64,000 bases of DNA from Pictodentalium vernedei. Its lineage: Eukaryota; Mollusca; Scaphopoda; Dentaliida; Dentaliidae. Position numbers and translations under genes: made by a program. This document shows, one piece after another, positions 33,660-47,525 of this stretch. Where the stretch lies: positions 34,053,128 to 34,117,127 of the forward strand of contig CM062294.1 in assembly GCA_031216915.1 (NCBI GenBank), written 5' to 3'. Positions within the stretch are counted from its first letter, which is position 1; each line of letters starts with the position of its first letter. Under the pieces are notes generated by a model, which saw only the letters and a list, made by a program, of their open reading frames with translations, searched no databases and was not told the origin of the DNA.

Positions 33660-33973
33660 CAGTTAAAAGTAGAAGTCCTGTCATGAAATGCGCACAAATA
33701 GCACGTTGATATGCGCGTTAATGTACGGGTTATGGCCCAAGTAAAGCTATCAAATTCTGTACATACGGCCTGTGCACAAGCAATGTTTCAGCCAATGGAC
33801 CTCCGGGTAACCCGGAGGACCATTGGCAGAAACATTGCATGTGTTTGCTATGAGTAACCAGGAGAACCTGCCGTGCTTTGGATGCCATTCGATATGGGAA
33901 TTGCGTGCAATTCCAACGCGCAATTAAGCCTAGATAAGCGCACTATTCGTGACAGGACTTTTTGTTTTAACTG
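33660..33973. mobile_element. MITE copy 11 (ancestral-like flanks)
   Basis: Left flank TGTTA and right flank TA are both intact, giving the clearest TA duplication. Private changes include AAAAGTAG in the left terminus and TACGGGTTATG. Footprint TACATGTA at 34138-34145. Confidence 0.9.
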
Positions 33974-34965
33974 TAGGTGTGATTCAGATAATAATTCTAC
34001 CTCTGCCATAGTCAGGTTCTACCTCTGCCATTATCAGGTGAGGTTCAAATAACACCTCTACCCAGGGGGTTGGTCTTGGCTTCCATCAGGAAGAAAACAA
34101 CAATGACTGTTTTAGGTGAGATTCAACATTCATTTGTTACATGTAGGTGTGATTCAGATAATAATTCTATCTCTGCCATAGTCAGGTTCTACCGCTGCCA
34201 TTATCAGGTAAGGTTCAAATAACACCTCTACCCAGGGGGTTGGGCTTGGCTTCCGTCAGGAAGATAACAACAATGACTGTTTTAGGTGAGATTCAACATT
34301 CATTTGTTATGTGTGATTCAGATTTTAATTTTACCTCTGCCATAGTCAGGATCTACCTCTGCCATTATCAGGTGAGGTTCAAATAACACCTCTACCCAGG
34401 GGGTTGGGCTTGGCTTCCACCAGGAAGAAAATAACAATGACTGTTTTAGGTGAGATTCAACATGCATTTGTTATGTGTGATTCAGATTTTAATTCTACCT
34501 CTGCCATAGTCAGGTTCTACCTCTGCCATTATCAGGTGAGGTTCAAATAACACCTCTACCCAGGGAATTGGGCTTGGCTTCCATCAGGAAGAAAACAACA
34601 ATGACTGTTTTAGGTGAGATTCAACATTCATTTGTTATGTGTGATTCAGATAATAATTCTACCTCTGCCATAGTCAGGTTCTACCTCTGCCATTATCAGG
34701 TGAGGTTCAAATAACACCTCTACCCGGGGGGTTGGGCTTGGCTTCCATCAGGAAGAAAACAACAATGACTGCTTTAGATGAGATTCAACATTCATCTGCT
34801 AGGTGTGATTCAGATAATAATTCTACCTCTGCCGTAGTCAGGTTCTACCTCTGCCATTATCAGGTGAGGTTCGAATAACACCTCTGAACCGGGGGTTGGG
34901 CTTGGCTTCCATCAGGAAGAAAACAACAATGACTATTTTAGGTGAGATTCAACATTCATCTGTTA

Positions 34966-35279
34966 CAGTTAAAACTAGAAGTCCTGTCATGAAATGCGCA
35001 CAAATAGCATGTTGATATGCGCGTTAATGTACGCGTTATGGCCCAAGTAAAGCTATCAAATTCTGTACATACGGCCTGCGCACAAGCAATGTTTCAGCCA
35101 ATGGACCTCCGGGTAACCCGGAGGTCCATTGGCAGAAACATTGCATGTGTTTGCTATGAGTAACCAGGAGAACCTGCCATGCTTTGGATGCCATTCGATA
35201 TGAGAATTGCGTGCAATTCCAACGCGCAATTAAGCCTAGATAAGCGCACTATTCGTGACAGGACTTTTAGTTTTAACTG
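34966..35279. mobile_element. MITE copy 12 (ancestral-like)
   Basis: Intact TGTTA and TA flanks. The palindrome retains GGAGGTCCATTGG as in copy 1, so these two have the best-paired hairpin. Footprint TACATGTA at 35444-35451. Confidence 0.9.
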
Positions 35280-36523
35280 TAGGTGTGATTCAGATAATAA
35301 TTTTACCTCTGCCATAGTCAGGTTCTACCTCTGCCATTATCAGGTGAGGTTCAAATAACACCTCTACTCAGGGGGTTGGGCTTGGCTTCCATCAGGAAGA
35401 AAACAACAATGACTGTTTAAGGTGAGATTCAACATTCATTTGTTACATGTAGGTGTGATTCAGATAATAATTCTACCACTGCCATAGTCAGGTTCTACCT
35501 CTGCCATTATCAGGTAAGGTTCAAATAACACCTCTACCAAGGGGGTTCGGCTTGGCTTCCATCAATGACGAAAATAACAATGACTGTTTTAGGTGAGATT
35601 CAACATTCATTTGTTATGTGTGATTCAGATTTTAATTCTACCTCTGCCATAGTCAGGTTCTACCTCTGCCATTATCAGGTGAGGTTCAAATAACACCTCT
35701 ACTCAGGGGATTGGGCTTGGCTTCCATCAGGAAGAAAACAATAATGACTGTTTTAGGTGAGATTCAACTTTCATCTGTTAGGTGTGATTCAGATAATAAT
35801 TCTACCTCTGCCATAGTCAGGTTCTACCTCTGCCATTATCAGGTGAGGTTCAAATAACACCTCCGCCTAGGGGGTTGGGCTTGGCTTCCATCAGGAAGAA
35901 AACAACAATGACTGTTTTAGGTGAGATTCAACATTCATTTGTTATGTGTGATTCAGATTTCAATTCTACCTCTGCCATAGTCAGGTTCTACCTCTGCCAT
36001 TATCAGGTGAGGTTCAAATAACACCTCTACCCGGGGGTTGGGCTTGGCTTCCATCTGGAAGAAAACAACAATGACTGTTTTAGGTGAGATTCAACACTCA
36101 TCTGTTAGGTGTGATTCAGATAATAATTCTACCTCTGCCATAGTCAGGTTCTACCTCTGCCATTATCAGGTGAGGTTCAAATAACACCTCCGCCCAGGGG
36201 GTTGGGCTTGGCTTCCATCAGGAAGAAAATAACAATGACTGTTTTAGGTGAGATTCAACATTCATTTGTTATGTGTGATTCAGATTTTAATTTCACCTCT
36301 GCCATAGTCAGGTTCTACCTCTGCCATTATCAGGTGAGGTTCAAATAACACCTCTACCCGGGGGGTTGGGCTTGGCTTCTATCAGGAAGAAAGCAACAAT
36401 GACTGTTTTAGGTGAGATTCAACATTCATCTGTTAGGTGTGATTCAGATAATAATTCTACCTCTGCCATAGTCAGGTTCTACCTCTGCCATTATCAGGTG
36501 AGGTTCAAATAACACCTCCGCCC

Positions 36524-36546
36524 GGGGGGGGGGGGGAGGGGGGGGG
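36524..36546 (+). repeat. Expanded G tract (G13-A-G9)
   Basis: It occupies the place where other monomers have CCCAGGGGGTTGGG. It is the only such expansion in the array and coincides with the left edge of the 10.1 kb duplication. Confidence 0.95.
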
Positions 36547-37100
36547 TTGGCTTAGCTTCCATCAGGAATAAAACAACAATGACTGTTTTAGGTGAGATTC
36601 AACATTCATTTGTTATGTGTGATTCAGATTCTACTTCTGCCATAGGCAGGTTCTACCTCTGCCATTATCAGGTGAGGTTCAAATAACACCTCTACCCGGG
36701 GGTTGGGCTTGGCTTCCATCTGGAAGAAAACAACAATGACTGTTTTAGGTGAGATTCAACATTCATCTGTTAGGTGTGATTCAGATAATAATTCTACCTC
36801 TGCCATAGTCAGGTTCTACCTCTGCCATTATCAGGTGAGGTTCAAATAACACCTCCGCCCAGGGAGTTGGGCTTGGCTTCCATCAGGAAGAAAACAACAA
36901 TGACTGTTTTAGGTGAAATTCAACACTCATCTGTTAGGTGTGATTCAGATAATAATTCTACCTCTGCCATAGTCAGGTTCTACCTCTGCCATTATCAGGT
37001 GAGGTTCAAAAAACACCTCCGAACCGGGGGTTGGGGTTGGCCTCCATCAGGAAGAAAACAACAATGACTGTTTTAGGTGAGATTCAACATTCATCTTTAA

Positions 37101-37414
37101 CAGTTAAAACTAGAAGTCCTGTCATGAAATGCGCACAAATAGCACGTTGATATGCGCGTTAATGTACGCGTTATGGCCCAAGTAAAGCTATCAAATTCTG
37201 TACATACGGCCTGTGCACAAGCAATGTTTCAGCCAATGGACCTCCGGGTAAACCGGAGGACCATTGGCAGAAACATTGCATGTGTTTGCTATAAGAAACC
37301 AGGAGAACCTGCCGTGCTTTGGATGCCATTCGATATGGGAATTGCGTGTAATTCCAACGCACAATTAAGCCTAGATAAGCCCACTATTCGCGACAGGACT
37401 TTTAGTTTTAACTG
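37101..37414. mobile_element. MITE copy 13 (class gamma)
   Basis: Carries CTATAAGAAACC in place of CTATGAGTAACC, shared only with copy 19. These changes remove a stop and open a 113-codon frame across the element. Footprint derivative TACATTTA at 37579-37586, and a second footprint TACATGTA one monomer later at 37749-37756. Confidence 0.9.
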
Positions 37415-38576
37415 TAGGTGTGATTCAGATAATAATTCTACCTCTGCCATAGTCGGGTTCTACCTCTGCCATTATCAGGTGAGGTTCAAATAACACCTCT
37501 ATCCAGGGGGTTGGGCTTGGATTCCATCAGGAAGAAAACAACAATGACTGTTTTAGGTGAGATTCAACATTCATTTGTTACATTTAGGTGTGATTCAGAT
37601 AATAATTCTACCTCTGCCATAGTCAGGTTCTACCTCTGCCATTATCAGGTGAGGTTCAAATAACACCTCTACCCGGGGGGTTGGGCTTGGCTTCCATCAG
37701 GAAGAAAACAACAATGACTGTTTTAGGTGAGATTCAACATTCATTTGTTACATGTAGGTGTGATTCAGATAATAATTCTACCTCTGCCATAGTCAGGTTC
37801 TACCTCTGCCATTATCAGGTGAGGTTCCAATAACACCTCTACCCAGGGGGTTGGGCTTGGCTTCCATCAGGAAGAAAACAACAATGACTGTTTTAGGTGA
37901 GATTCAACATTCTTTTGTTATGTGCGATTCAGATAATAATTCTACCTCTGCCATAGTCAGGTTCTACCTCTGCCATTATCAGGTGAGGTTCAAATAACAC
38001 CTCTACCCGGGGGGTTGGGCTTGGCTTCCATCAGGAAGAAAACAACAATGACTGTTTTAGGTGAGATTCAACATTCATCTGTTAGGTGTGATTCAGATAA
38101 TAATTCTACCTCTGTCATAGTCAGGTTCTACCTCTGCCATTATCAGGTGAGGTTCAAATAACACCTCCGCCCAGGGGGTTGGGCTTGGCTTCCATCAGAA
38201 AGAAAATAACAATGACTGTTTTAGGTGAGATTCAACAATCATTTGTTATGTGTGAATCAGATTTTAATTCTACCTCTGCCATAGTCAGGTTCTACCTCTC
38301 CCATTATCAGGTGAGGTTCAAATAACACCTCTACCCGGGGGGTTGGGCTTGGCTTCCATCAGGAAGAGAACAACAATGACTGTTTTAGGTGAGATTCAAC
38401 ATTCATCTGTTAGGTGTGATTCAGATAATAATTCTACCTCTGCCATAGTCAGGTTCTACCTCTGCCATTATCAGGTGAGGTTCAAATAACACCTCCGAAC
38501 CGGGGGTTGGGCTTGGCTTCCATCAGGAAGAAAACAACAATGACTGTTTTAGGTGAGATTCAACATTCATCTTTAA

Positions 38577-38890
38577 CAGTTAAAACTAGAAGTCCTGTCA
38601 TGAAATGCGCACAAATAGCACGTTGATATGCGGGTTAATGTACGCGTTATGGCCCAAGTAAAGCTATCAAATTCTGAACATACGGCCTGTGCACAAGCAA
38701 TGTTTCAGCCAATGGACCTCCGGGTAACCCGGAGGACCATTGGCAGAAACATTGCATGTGTTTGCTATGAGTAACCAGGAGAACCTGCCGTGCTTTGGAT
38801 GCCATTCGATATGGGAATTGCGCGTAATTCCAACGCGCAATTAAGCCCAGATAAGCCCACTATTCGCGACAGGACTTTTAGTTTTAACTG
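38577..38890. mobile_element. MITE copy 14 (class delta)
   Basis: Has a private ATGCGGGTTAATG change. It is otherwise the counterpart of copies 2 and 20. Footprint TACATGTA at 39055-39062. Confidence 0.9.
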
Positions 38891-40863
38891 TAGGTGTGAT
38901 TCAGATAATAATTCTACCTCTGCCATAGTCGGGTTCTACCTCTGCCATTATCAGGTGAGGTTCAAATAACACCTCTATCCAGGGGGTTGGGCTTGGCTTC
39001 CATCAGGATGAAAACAACAATGACTGTTTTAGGTGAGATTCAACATTCATTTGTTACATGTAGGTGTGATTCAGATAATAATTCTACCTCTGCCATAGTC
39101 AGGTTCTACCTCTGCCATTATCAGGTGAGGTTCCAATAACACCTCTACCCAGGGGGTTGGGCTTGGCTTCCATCAGGAAGAAAACAACAATGACTGTTTT
39201 AGGTGAGATTCAACATTCTTTTGTTATGTGCGATTCAGATAATAATTCTACCTCTGCCATAGTCAGGTTCTACCTCTGCCATTATCAGGTGAGGTTCAAT
39301 TAACACCTCCGCCCAGGGGGTTGGGCTTGGCTTCCATCAGAAAGAAAATAACAATGACTGTTTTAGGTGAGATTCAACAATCATTTGTTATGTGTGAATC
39401 AGATTTTAATTCTACCTCTGCCATAGTCAGGTTCTACCTCTCCCATTATCAGGTGAGGTTCAAATAACACCTCAACCCGGGGGGTTGGGCTTGGTTTCCA
39501 TCAGGAAGAGAACAACAATGACTGTTTTAGGTGAGATTCAACATTCATCTGTTAGGTGTGATTCAGATAATAATTCTACCTCTGCCATAGTCAGGTTCTA
39601 CCTATGCCATTATCAGGTGAGGTTCAAATAACACCTCCGCCCAGGGGTTGGGCTTGGCTTCCATCAGGAAGAAAATAACAATGACTGTTTTAGGTGAGAT
39701 TCAACATTCATTTGTTATGTGTGATTCAGATTTTAATTCTACCTCTGCCATAGTCAGGTTCTACCTCTGCCATTATCAGGTGAGGTTCAAATAACACCTC
39801 AACCCGGGGGGTTGGGCTTGCCTTCTATCAGGAAGAAAACAACAATGACTGTTTTAGGTGAGATTCAACATTCATCTGTTAGGTGTGATTCAGATAATAA
39901 TTCTACCTCTGCCATAGTCAGGTTCTACCTCTGCCATTATCAGGTGAGGTTCAAATAACACCTCCGCCCAGGGGGTTGGGCTTGGCTTCCATCAGGAAGA
40001 AAACAACAATGACTGTTTTAGGTGAGATTCAACATTCATTTGTTATGTGTGATTCAGATTTTAATTCTACCTCTGCCATAGTCAGTTTCTACCTCTGCCA
40101 TTATCAGGTGAGGTTCAAATAACACCTCTACCCGGGGGTTGGGCTTGGCTTCCATCTGGAAGAAAACAACAATGACTGTTTTAGGTGAGATTCAATATTC
40201 ATCTGTTAGGTGTGATTCAGATAATAATTCTACCTCTGCCATCGTCAGGATCTACCTCTGCCATTATCAGGTGAGGTTCAAATAACACCTCCGCCCAGGG
40301 GGGTTGGGCTTGGCTTCCATCAGGAAGAAAATAACAATGACTGTTTTAGGTGAGATTCAACATTCATCTGTTATGTGTGATTCAGATTTTAATTCTACCT
40401 CTGCCATAGTCAGGTTCTACCTCTGCCATTATCAGGTGAGGTTCAAATAACACCTCTACCCGGGGGGTTGGGCTTGGCTTCCATCAGGAAGAAAACAACA
40501 ATGACTGTTTTAGGTGAGATTCAACATTCATCTGTTAGGTGTGATTCAGATAATAATTCTACCTCTGCCATAGTCAGGTTCTACGTCTGCCATTATCAGG
40601 TGAGGTTCAAATAACACCTCCGCCCAGGGGTTGGCTTGGCTTCCATCAGGAAGAAAACAACAATGACTGTTTTAGGTGAGATTCAACATTCAGCTGTTAG
40701 GTGTTATTCAGATAATAATTCTACCTCTGCCATAGTCAGGTTCTACGTCTGCCATTATCAGGTGAGGTTCAAATAACACCTCTGAACCGGGGGTTGGGCT
40801 TGGCTTCCATCAGGAAGAAAACAACAATGACTGTTTTAGGTGAGATTTAACATTCATCTGTTG

Positions 40864-41177
40864 CAGTTAAAACTAGAAGTCCTGTCATGAAATGCGCACA
40901 AATAGCACGTTGATATGCGCGTTAATGTACGCGTTATGGTCCAAGTAAAGCTATCAAATTCTGTACATACGGCCTGTGCACAAGCAATGTTTCAGCCAAT
41001 GGACCTCCGGGTAACCCGGAGGACCATTGGCAGAAACATTGTATGTGTTTGCTATGAGTAACCAGGAGAACCTGCCGTGGTTTGGATGCCATTCGACATG
41101 GGAATTGCGTGCAATTCCAACGCGCAATTAAGCCTGGATAAGCCCACCATTCGTGACAGGACTTTTAGTTTCAACTG
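40864..41177. mobile_element. MITE copy 15 (class alpha)
   Basis: Right end TTTCAACTG as in copies 3 and 21. Private CCGTGGTTTGG. Footprint derivative TACATGGA at 41342-41349. Confidence 0.9.
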
Positions 41178-42653
41178 TAGGTGTGATTCAGATAATAATT
41201 CTACCTCTGCCATAGTCAGGTTCTACCTCTGCCATTATCAGGTGAGGTTCAAATAACACCTCTACCCAGGGGGTTGGGCTTGGCTTCCATCAGGAAGAAA
41301 ACAACAATGACTGTTTTAGGTGAGATTCAACATTCATTTGTTACATGGAGGTGTGATTCAGATAATAATTATACCTCTGCCATAGTCAGGTTCTACCTGT
41401 GCCATTATCAGGTGAGGTTCAAATAACACCTCCGCCCAGGGGGTTGGGCTTGGCTTCCATCAGGAAGAAAATAACAATGACTGTTTTAGGTGAGATTCAA
41501 CATTCATTGGTTATGTGTGATTCAGATTTCAATTCTACCTCTGCCATAGTCAGGTTCTACCTCTGCCATTATCAGGTGAGGTTCAAATAACACGTCTACC
41601 CGGGGGGTTGGGCTTCACTTCCATCAGGAAGAAAACAACAATGACTGTTTTAGGTGAGATTCAACATTCATCTGTTAGGTGTGATTCAGATAATAATTCT
41701 ACCTCTGCCATAGTCAGGTTCTACCTCTGCCATTATCAGGTGAGGTTCAAATAACACCTCCGCCTAGGGGGTTGGGCTTGGCTTCCATCAGGAAGAAAAC
41801 AACAATGACTGTTTTAGGTGAGATTCAACATTCATTTGTTATGTGTGATTCAGATTCTACCTCTGCCATAGGCAGGTTCTACTTCTGCCATTATCAGGTG
41901 AGGTTCAAATAACACCTCTACCCGGGGGTTGGGCTTGGCTTCCATCTGGAAGAAAACAACAATGACTGTTTTAGGTGAGATTCAACATTCATCTGTTAGG
42001 TGTGATTAAGATAATAATTCTACCTCTGCCATCGTCAGGTTCTACCTCTGCCATTATCAGGTGAGGTTCAAATAACACCTCCGCCCAGGGGGGTTGGGTT
42101 TGGCTTCCACCAGGAAGAAAATAACAATGACTGTTTTAGGTGAGATTCAACATTCATCTGTTATGTGTGATTCAGATTTTAATTCTACCTCTGCCATAGT
42201 CAGGTTCTACCTCTGCCATTATCAGGTGAGGTTCAAATAACACCTCTACCCGGGGGGTTGGGCTTGGCTTCCATCAGGAAGAAAACAACAATGACTGTTT
42301 GAGGTGAGATTCAACATTCATCTGTTAGGTGTGATTCAGATAATAATTCTACCTCTGCCATAGTCAGGTTCTACGTCTGCCATTATCAGGTGAGGTTCAA
42401 ATAACACCTCCGCCCAGGGGTTGGCTTGGCTTCCATCAGGAAGAAAACAACGATGACTGTTTTAGGTGAGATTCAACATTCAGCTGTTAGGTGTTATTCA
42501 GATAATAATTCTACCTCTGCCATAGTCAGGTTCTACGTCTGCCATTATCAGGTGAGGTTCAAATAACACCTCTGAACCGGGGGTTGGGCTTGGCTTCCAT
42601 CAGGAAGAAAACAACAATGACTGTTTTAGGTGAGATTCAACATTCATCTGTTG

Positions 42654-42967
42654 CAGTTAAAACTAGAAGTCCTGTCATGAAATGCGCACAAATAGCACGT
42701 TGATATGCGCGTTAATGTACGCGTTATGGTCCAACTAAAGCTATCAAATTCTGTACATACGGCCTGTGCACAAGCAATGTTTCAGCCAATGGACCTCCGG
42801 GTAACCCGGAGGACCATTGGCAGAAACATTGTATGTGTTTGCTATGAGTAACCAGGAGAACCTGCCGTGCTTTGGATGCCATTCGATATGGGAATTGCGT
42901 GCAATTCCAACGCGCAATTAAGCCTGGATAAGCCCACCATTCGTGACAGGACTTTTAGTTTTATCTG
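42654..42967. mobile_element. MITE copy 16 (class beta)
   Basis: TCCAACTAAAGC variant, shared with copies 10, 18, 22 and 24. Footprint TACATGTA at 43132-43139. Confidence 0.9.
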
Positions 42968-44280
42968 TAGGTGTGATTCAGATAATAATTCTACCTCTGC
43001 CATAGTGAGGTTCTACCTCTGCCATTATCAGGTGAGGTTCAAATAACACCTCTACCCAGGGGGTTGGGCTTGGCTTCCATCAGGAAGAAAACAACATTGA
43101 CTGTTTTAGGTGAGATTCAACATTCATTTGTTACATGTAGGTGTGATTCAGATAATAATTCTACCTCTGCCATAGTCAGGTTCTACCTGTGCCATTATCA
43201 GGTGAGGTTCAAATAACACCTCCGCCAAGGGGGTTGGGCTTGGCTTCCATCAGGAAGAAAATAACAATGACTGTTTTAGGTGAGATTCAACCTTCATTTG
43301 TTATGTGTGATTCAGATTTTAATTCTACCTCTGCCATAGTCAGGTTCTACCTCTGCCATTATCAGGTGAGGTTCAAATAACACGTCTACCCGGGGGGTTG
43401 GGCTTCGCTTCCATCAGGAAGAAAACAACAATGACTGTTTTAGGTGAGATTCAACATTCATCTTTTAGGTGTGATTCAGATAATAATTCTACCTCTGCCA
43501 TAGTCAGGTTCTACCTCTGCCATTATCAGGTGAGGTTCAAATAACACCTCCGCCTAGGGGGTTGGGCTTGGCTTCCATCAGGAATAAAACAACAATGACT
43601 GTTTTAGGTGAGATTCAACATTCATTTGTTATGTGTGATTCAGATTCTACTTCTGCCATAGGCAGGTTCTACCTCTGCCATTATCAGGTGAGGTTCAAAT
43701 AACACCTCTACCCGGGGGTTGGGCTTGGCTTCCATCTGGAAGAAAACAACAATGACTGTTTTAGGTGAGATTCAACATTCATCTGTTAGGTGTGATTCAG
43801 ATAATAATTCTACCTCTGCCATAGTCAGGTTCTACCTCTGCCATTATCAGGTGAGGTTCAAATAACACCTCCGCCCAGGGAGTTGGGCTTGGCTTCCATC
43901 AGGAAGAAAATAACAATGACTGTTTTAGGTGAGATTCAACATTCATTTGTTATGTGTGATTCAGATTTTAATTCTACCTCTGCCATAGTCAGGTTCTACC
44001 TCTGCCATTATCAGGTGAGGTTCAAATAACACCTCTACCCGGGGGGTTGGGCTTGGCTTTCATCAGGAAGAAAACAACAATGACTGTTTTAGGTGAAATT
44101 CAACACTCATCTGTTAGGTGTGATTCAGATAATAATTCTACCTCTGCCATAGTCAGGTTCTACCTCTGCCATTATCAGGTGAGGTTCAAAAAACACCTCC
44201 AAACCGGGGGTTGGGGTTGGCTTCCATCAGGAAGAAAACAACAATGACTGTTTTAGGTGAGATTCAACATTCATCTTTAA

Positions 44281-44594
44281 CAGTTAAAACTAGAAGTCCT
44301 GTCATGAAATGCGCACAAATAGCACGTTGATATGCGCGTTAATGTACGCGTTATGGCCCAAGTAAAGCTATCAAATTCTGTACATACGGCCTGTGCACAA
44401 GCAATGTTTCAGCCAATGGACCTCCGGGTAAACCGGAGGACCATTGGCAGAAACATTGCTTGTGTTTGCTATGAGTAACCAGGAGAACCTGCCGTGCTTT
44501 GGATGCCATTCGATATGGGAATTGCGTGTAATTCCAACGCACAATTAAGCCTAGATAAGCCCACTATTCGCGACAGGACTTTTAGTTTTAACTG
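44281..44594. mobile_element. MITE copy 17 (class gamma)
   Basis: Private ATTGCTTGTG next to the hairpin. Footprint derivative TACATTTA at 44759-44766. Confidence 0.9.
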
Positions 44595-45748
44595 TAGGTG
44601 TGATTCAGATAATAATTCTACCTCTGCCATAGTCGGGTTCTACCTCTGCCATTATCAGGTGAGGTTCAAATAACACCTCTATCCAGGGGGTTGGGCTTGG
44701 ATTCCATCAGGAAGAAAACAACAATGACTGTTTTAGGTGAGATTCAACATTCATTTGTTACATTTAGGTGTGATTCAGATAATAATACTACCTCTGCCAT
44801 AGTCAGGTTCTACCTCTGCCATTATCAGGTGAGGTTCGAATAACACCTCTACCCAGGGGGTTGGGCTTGGCTTCCATCAGGAAGAAAACAACAATGACTG
44901 TTTTAGGTGAGATTCAACATTCTTTTGTTATGTGCGGTTCAGATAATAATTCTACCTCTGGCATAGTCAGGTTCTACCTCTGCCATTATCAGGTGAGGTT
45001 CAAATAACACCTCTACCCGGGGGGTTGGGCTTGGCTTCCATCAGGAAGAAAACAACAATGACTGTTTTAGGTGAGATTCAACATTCATCTGTTAGGTGTG
45101 ATTCAGATAATAATTCTACCTCTGTCATAGTCAGGTTCTACCTCTGCCATTATAAGGTGAGGTTCAAATAACACCTCCGCCCAGGGGGTTGGGCTTGGCT
45201 TCCATCAGAAAGAAAATAACAATGACTGTTTTAGGTGAGATTCAACAATCATTTGTTATGTGTGATTCAGATTTTAATTCTACCTCTGCCATAGTCAGGT
45301 TCTACCTCTGCCATTATCAGGTGAGGTTCAAATAACACCTCTACCCGGGGGGTTGGGCTTGGCTTCCATCAGGAAGAAAACAACAATGACTGTTTTAGGT
45401 GAGATTCAACATTCATCTGTTAGGTGTGATTCAGATAATAATTCTACCTCTGCCATAGTCAGGTTCTACCTCTGCCATTATCAGGTGAGGTTCAAATAAC
45501 TCCTCCGCCCAGGGGTTGGCTTGGCTTCCATCAGGAAGAAAACAACAATGACTGTTTTAGGTGAGATTCAACATTCAGCTGTGAGGTGTTATTCAGATAA
45601 TAATTCTACCTCTGCCATAGTCAGGTTCTACGTCTGCCATTATCAGGTGAGGTTCAAATAACACCTCTGAACCGGGGGTTGGGCTTGGCTTCCATCAGGA
45701 AGAAAACAACAATGACTGTTTTAGGTGAGATTCAACATTCATCTGTTG

Positions 45749-46062
45749 CAGTTAAAACTAGAAGTCCTGTCATGAAATGCGCACAAATAGCACGTTGATA
45801 TGCGCGTTAATGTACGCGTTATGGTCCAACTAAAGCTATCAAATTCTGTACATACGGCCTGTGCACAAGCAATGTTTCAGCCAATGGACCTCCGGGTAAC
45901 CCGGAGGACCATTGGCAGAAACATTGTATGTGTTTGCTATGAGTAACCAGGAGAACCTGCCGTGCTTTGGATGCCATTCGATATGGGAATTGCGTGCAAT
46001 TCCAACGCGCAATTAAGCCTGGATAAGCCCACCATTCGTGACAGGACTTTTAGTTTTATCTG
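45749..46062. mobile_element. MITE copy 18 (class beta)
   Basis: A beta copy follows a gamma copy directly, so the alpha position is skipped. Footprint TACATGTA at 46227-46234. Confidence 0.9.
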
Positions 46063-47211
46063 TAGGTGTGATTCAGATAATAATTCTACCTCTGCCATAG
46101 TGAGGTTCTACCTCTGCCATTATCAGGTGAGGTTCAAATAACACCTCTACCCAGGGGGTTGGGCTTGGCTTCCATCAGGAAGAAAACAACATTGACTGTT
46201 TTAGGTGAGATTCAACATTCATTTGTTACATGTAGGTGTGATTCAGATAATAATTCTACCTCTGCCATAGTCAGGTTCTACCTGTGCCATTATCAGGTGA
46301 GGTTCAAATAACACCTCCGCCAAGGGGGTTGGGCTTGGCTTCCATCAGGAAGAAAATAACAATGACTGTTTTAGGTGAGATTCAACCTTCATTTGTTATG
46401 TGTGATTCAGATTTTAATTCTACCTCTGCCATAGTCAGGTTCTACCTCTGCCATTATCAGGTGAGGTTCAAATAACACGTCTACCCGGGGGGTTGGGCTT
46501 CGCTTCCATCAGGAAGAAAACAACAATGACTGTTTTAGGTGAGATTCAACATTCATCTTTTAGGTGTGATTCAGATAATAATTCTACCTCTGCCATAGTC
46601 AGGTTCTACCTCTGCCATTATCAGGTGAGGTTCAAATAACACCTCCGCCTAGGGGGTTGGGCTTGGCTTCCATCAGGAATAAAACAACAATGACTGTTTT
46701 AGGTGAGATTCAACATTCATTTGTTATGTGTGATTCAGATTCTACTTCTGCCATAGGCAGGTTCTACCTCTGCCATTATCAGGTGAGGTTCAAATAACAC
46801 CTCTACCCGGGGGTTGGGCTTGGCTTCCATCTGGAAGAAAACAACAATGACTGTTTTAGGTGAGATTCAACATTCATCTGTTAGGTGTGATTCAGATAAT
46901 AATTCTACCTCTGCCATAGTCAGGTTCTACCTCTGCCATTATCAGGTGAGGTTCAAATAACACCTCCGCCCAGGGAGTTGGGCTTGGCTTCCATCAGGAA
47001 GAAAACAACAATGACTGTTTTAGGTGAAATTCAACACTCATCTGTTAGGTGTGATTCAGATAATAATTCTACCTCTGCCATAGTCAGGTTCTACCTCTGC
47101 CATTATCAGGTGAGGTTCAAAAAACACCTCCGAACCGGGGGTTGGGGTTGGCCTCCATCAGGAAGAAAACAACAATGACTGTTTTAGGTGAGATTCAACA
47201 TTCATCTTTAA

Positions 47212-47525
47212 CAGTTAAAACTAGAAGTCCTGTCATGAAATGCGCACAAATAGCACGTTGATATGCGCGTTAATGTACGCGTTATGGCCCAAGTAAAGCT
47301 ATCAAATTCTGTACATACGGCCTGTGCACAAGCAATGTTTCAGCCAATGGACCTCCGGGTAAACCGGAGGACCATTGGCAGAAACATTGCATGTGTTTGC
47401 TATAAGAAACCAGGAGAACCTGCCGTGCTTTGGATGCCATTCGATATGGGAATTGCGTGTAATTCCAACGCACAATTAAGCCTAGATAAGCCCACTATTC
47501 GCGACAGGACTTTTAGTTTTAACTG
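47212..47525. mobile_element. MITE copy 19 (class gamma)
   Basis: 10,111 bp downstream of copy 13, with the same CTATAAGAAACC. Footprints TACATTTA at 47690-47697 and TACATGTA at 47860-47867. Confidence 0.9.

Larger units (their letters stand above)
40864..45748 (+). repeat. 4,885 bp higher-order unit, instance 3
   Basis: Spacings 1790, 1627, 1468. It corresponds to instance 1 at an offset of 21,864 bp. Confidence 0.85.
36547..46657 (+). repeat. 10,111 bp tandem duplication, first copy
   Basis: Holds MITE copies 13-18. Every element and every class marker reappears exactly 10,111 bp later. The left end falls at the abnormal G run 36524-36546. Confidence 0.88.

Noticed and set aside
37152..37493. 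113-codon frame across MITE copy 13 (and the same across copy 19)
   Set aside because: It exists only because two copies carry base changes that remove stops; it joins MITE and satellite sequence and has no homologous frame in the other copies.
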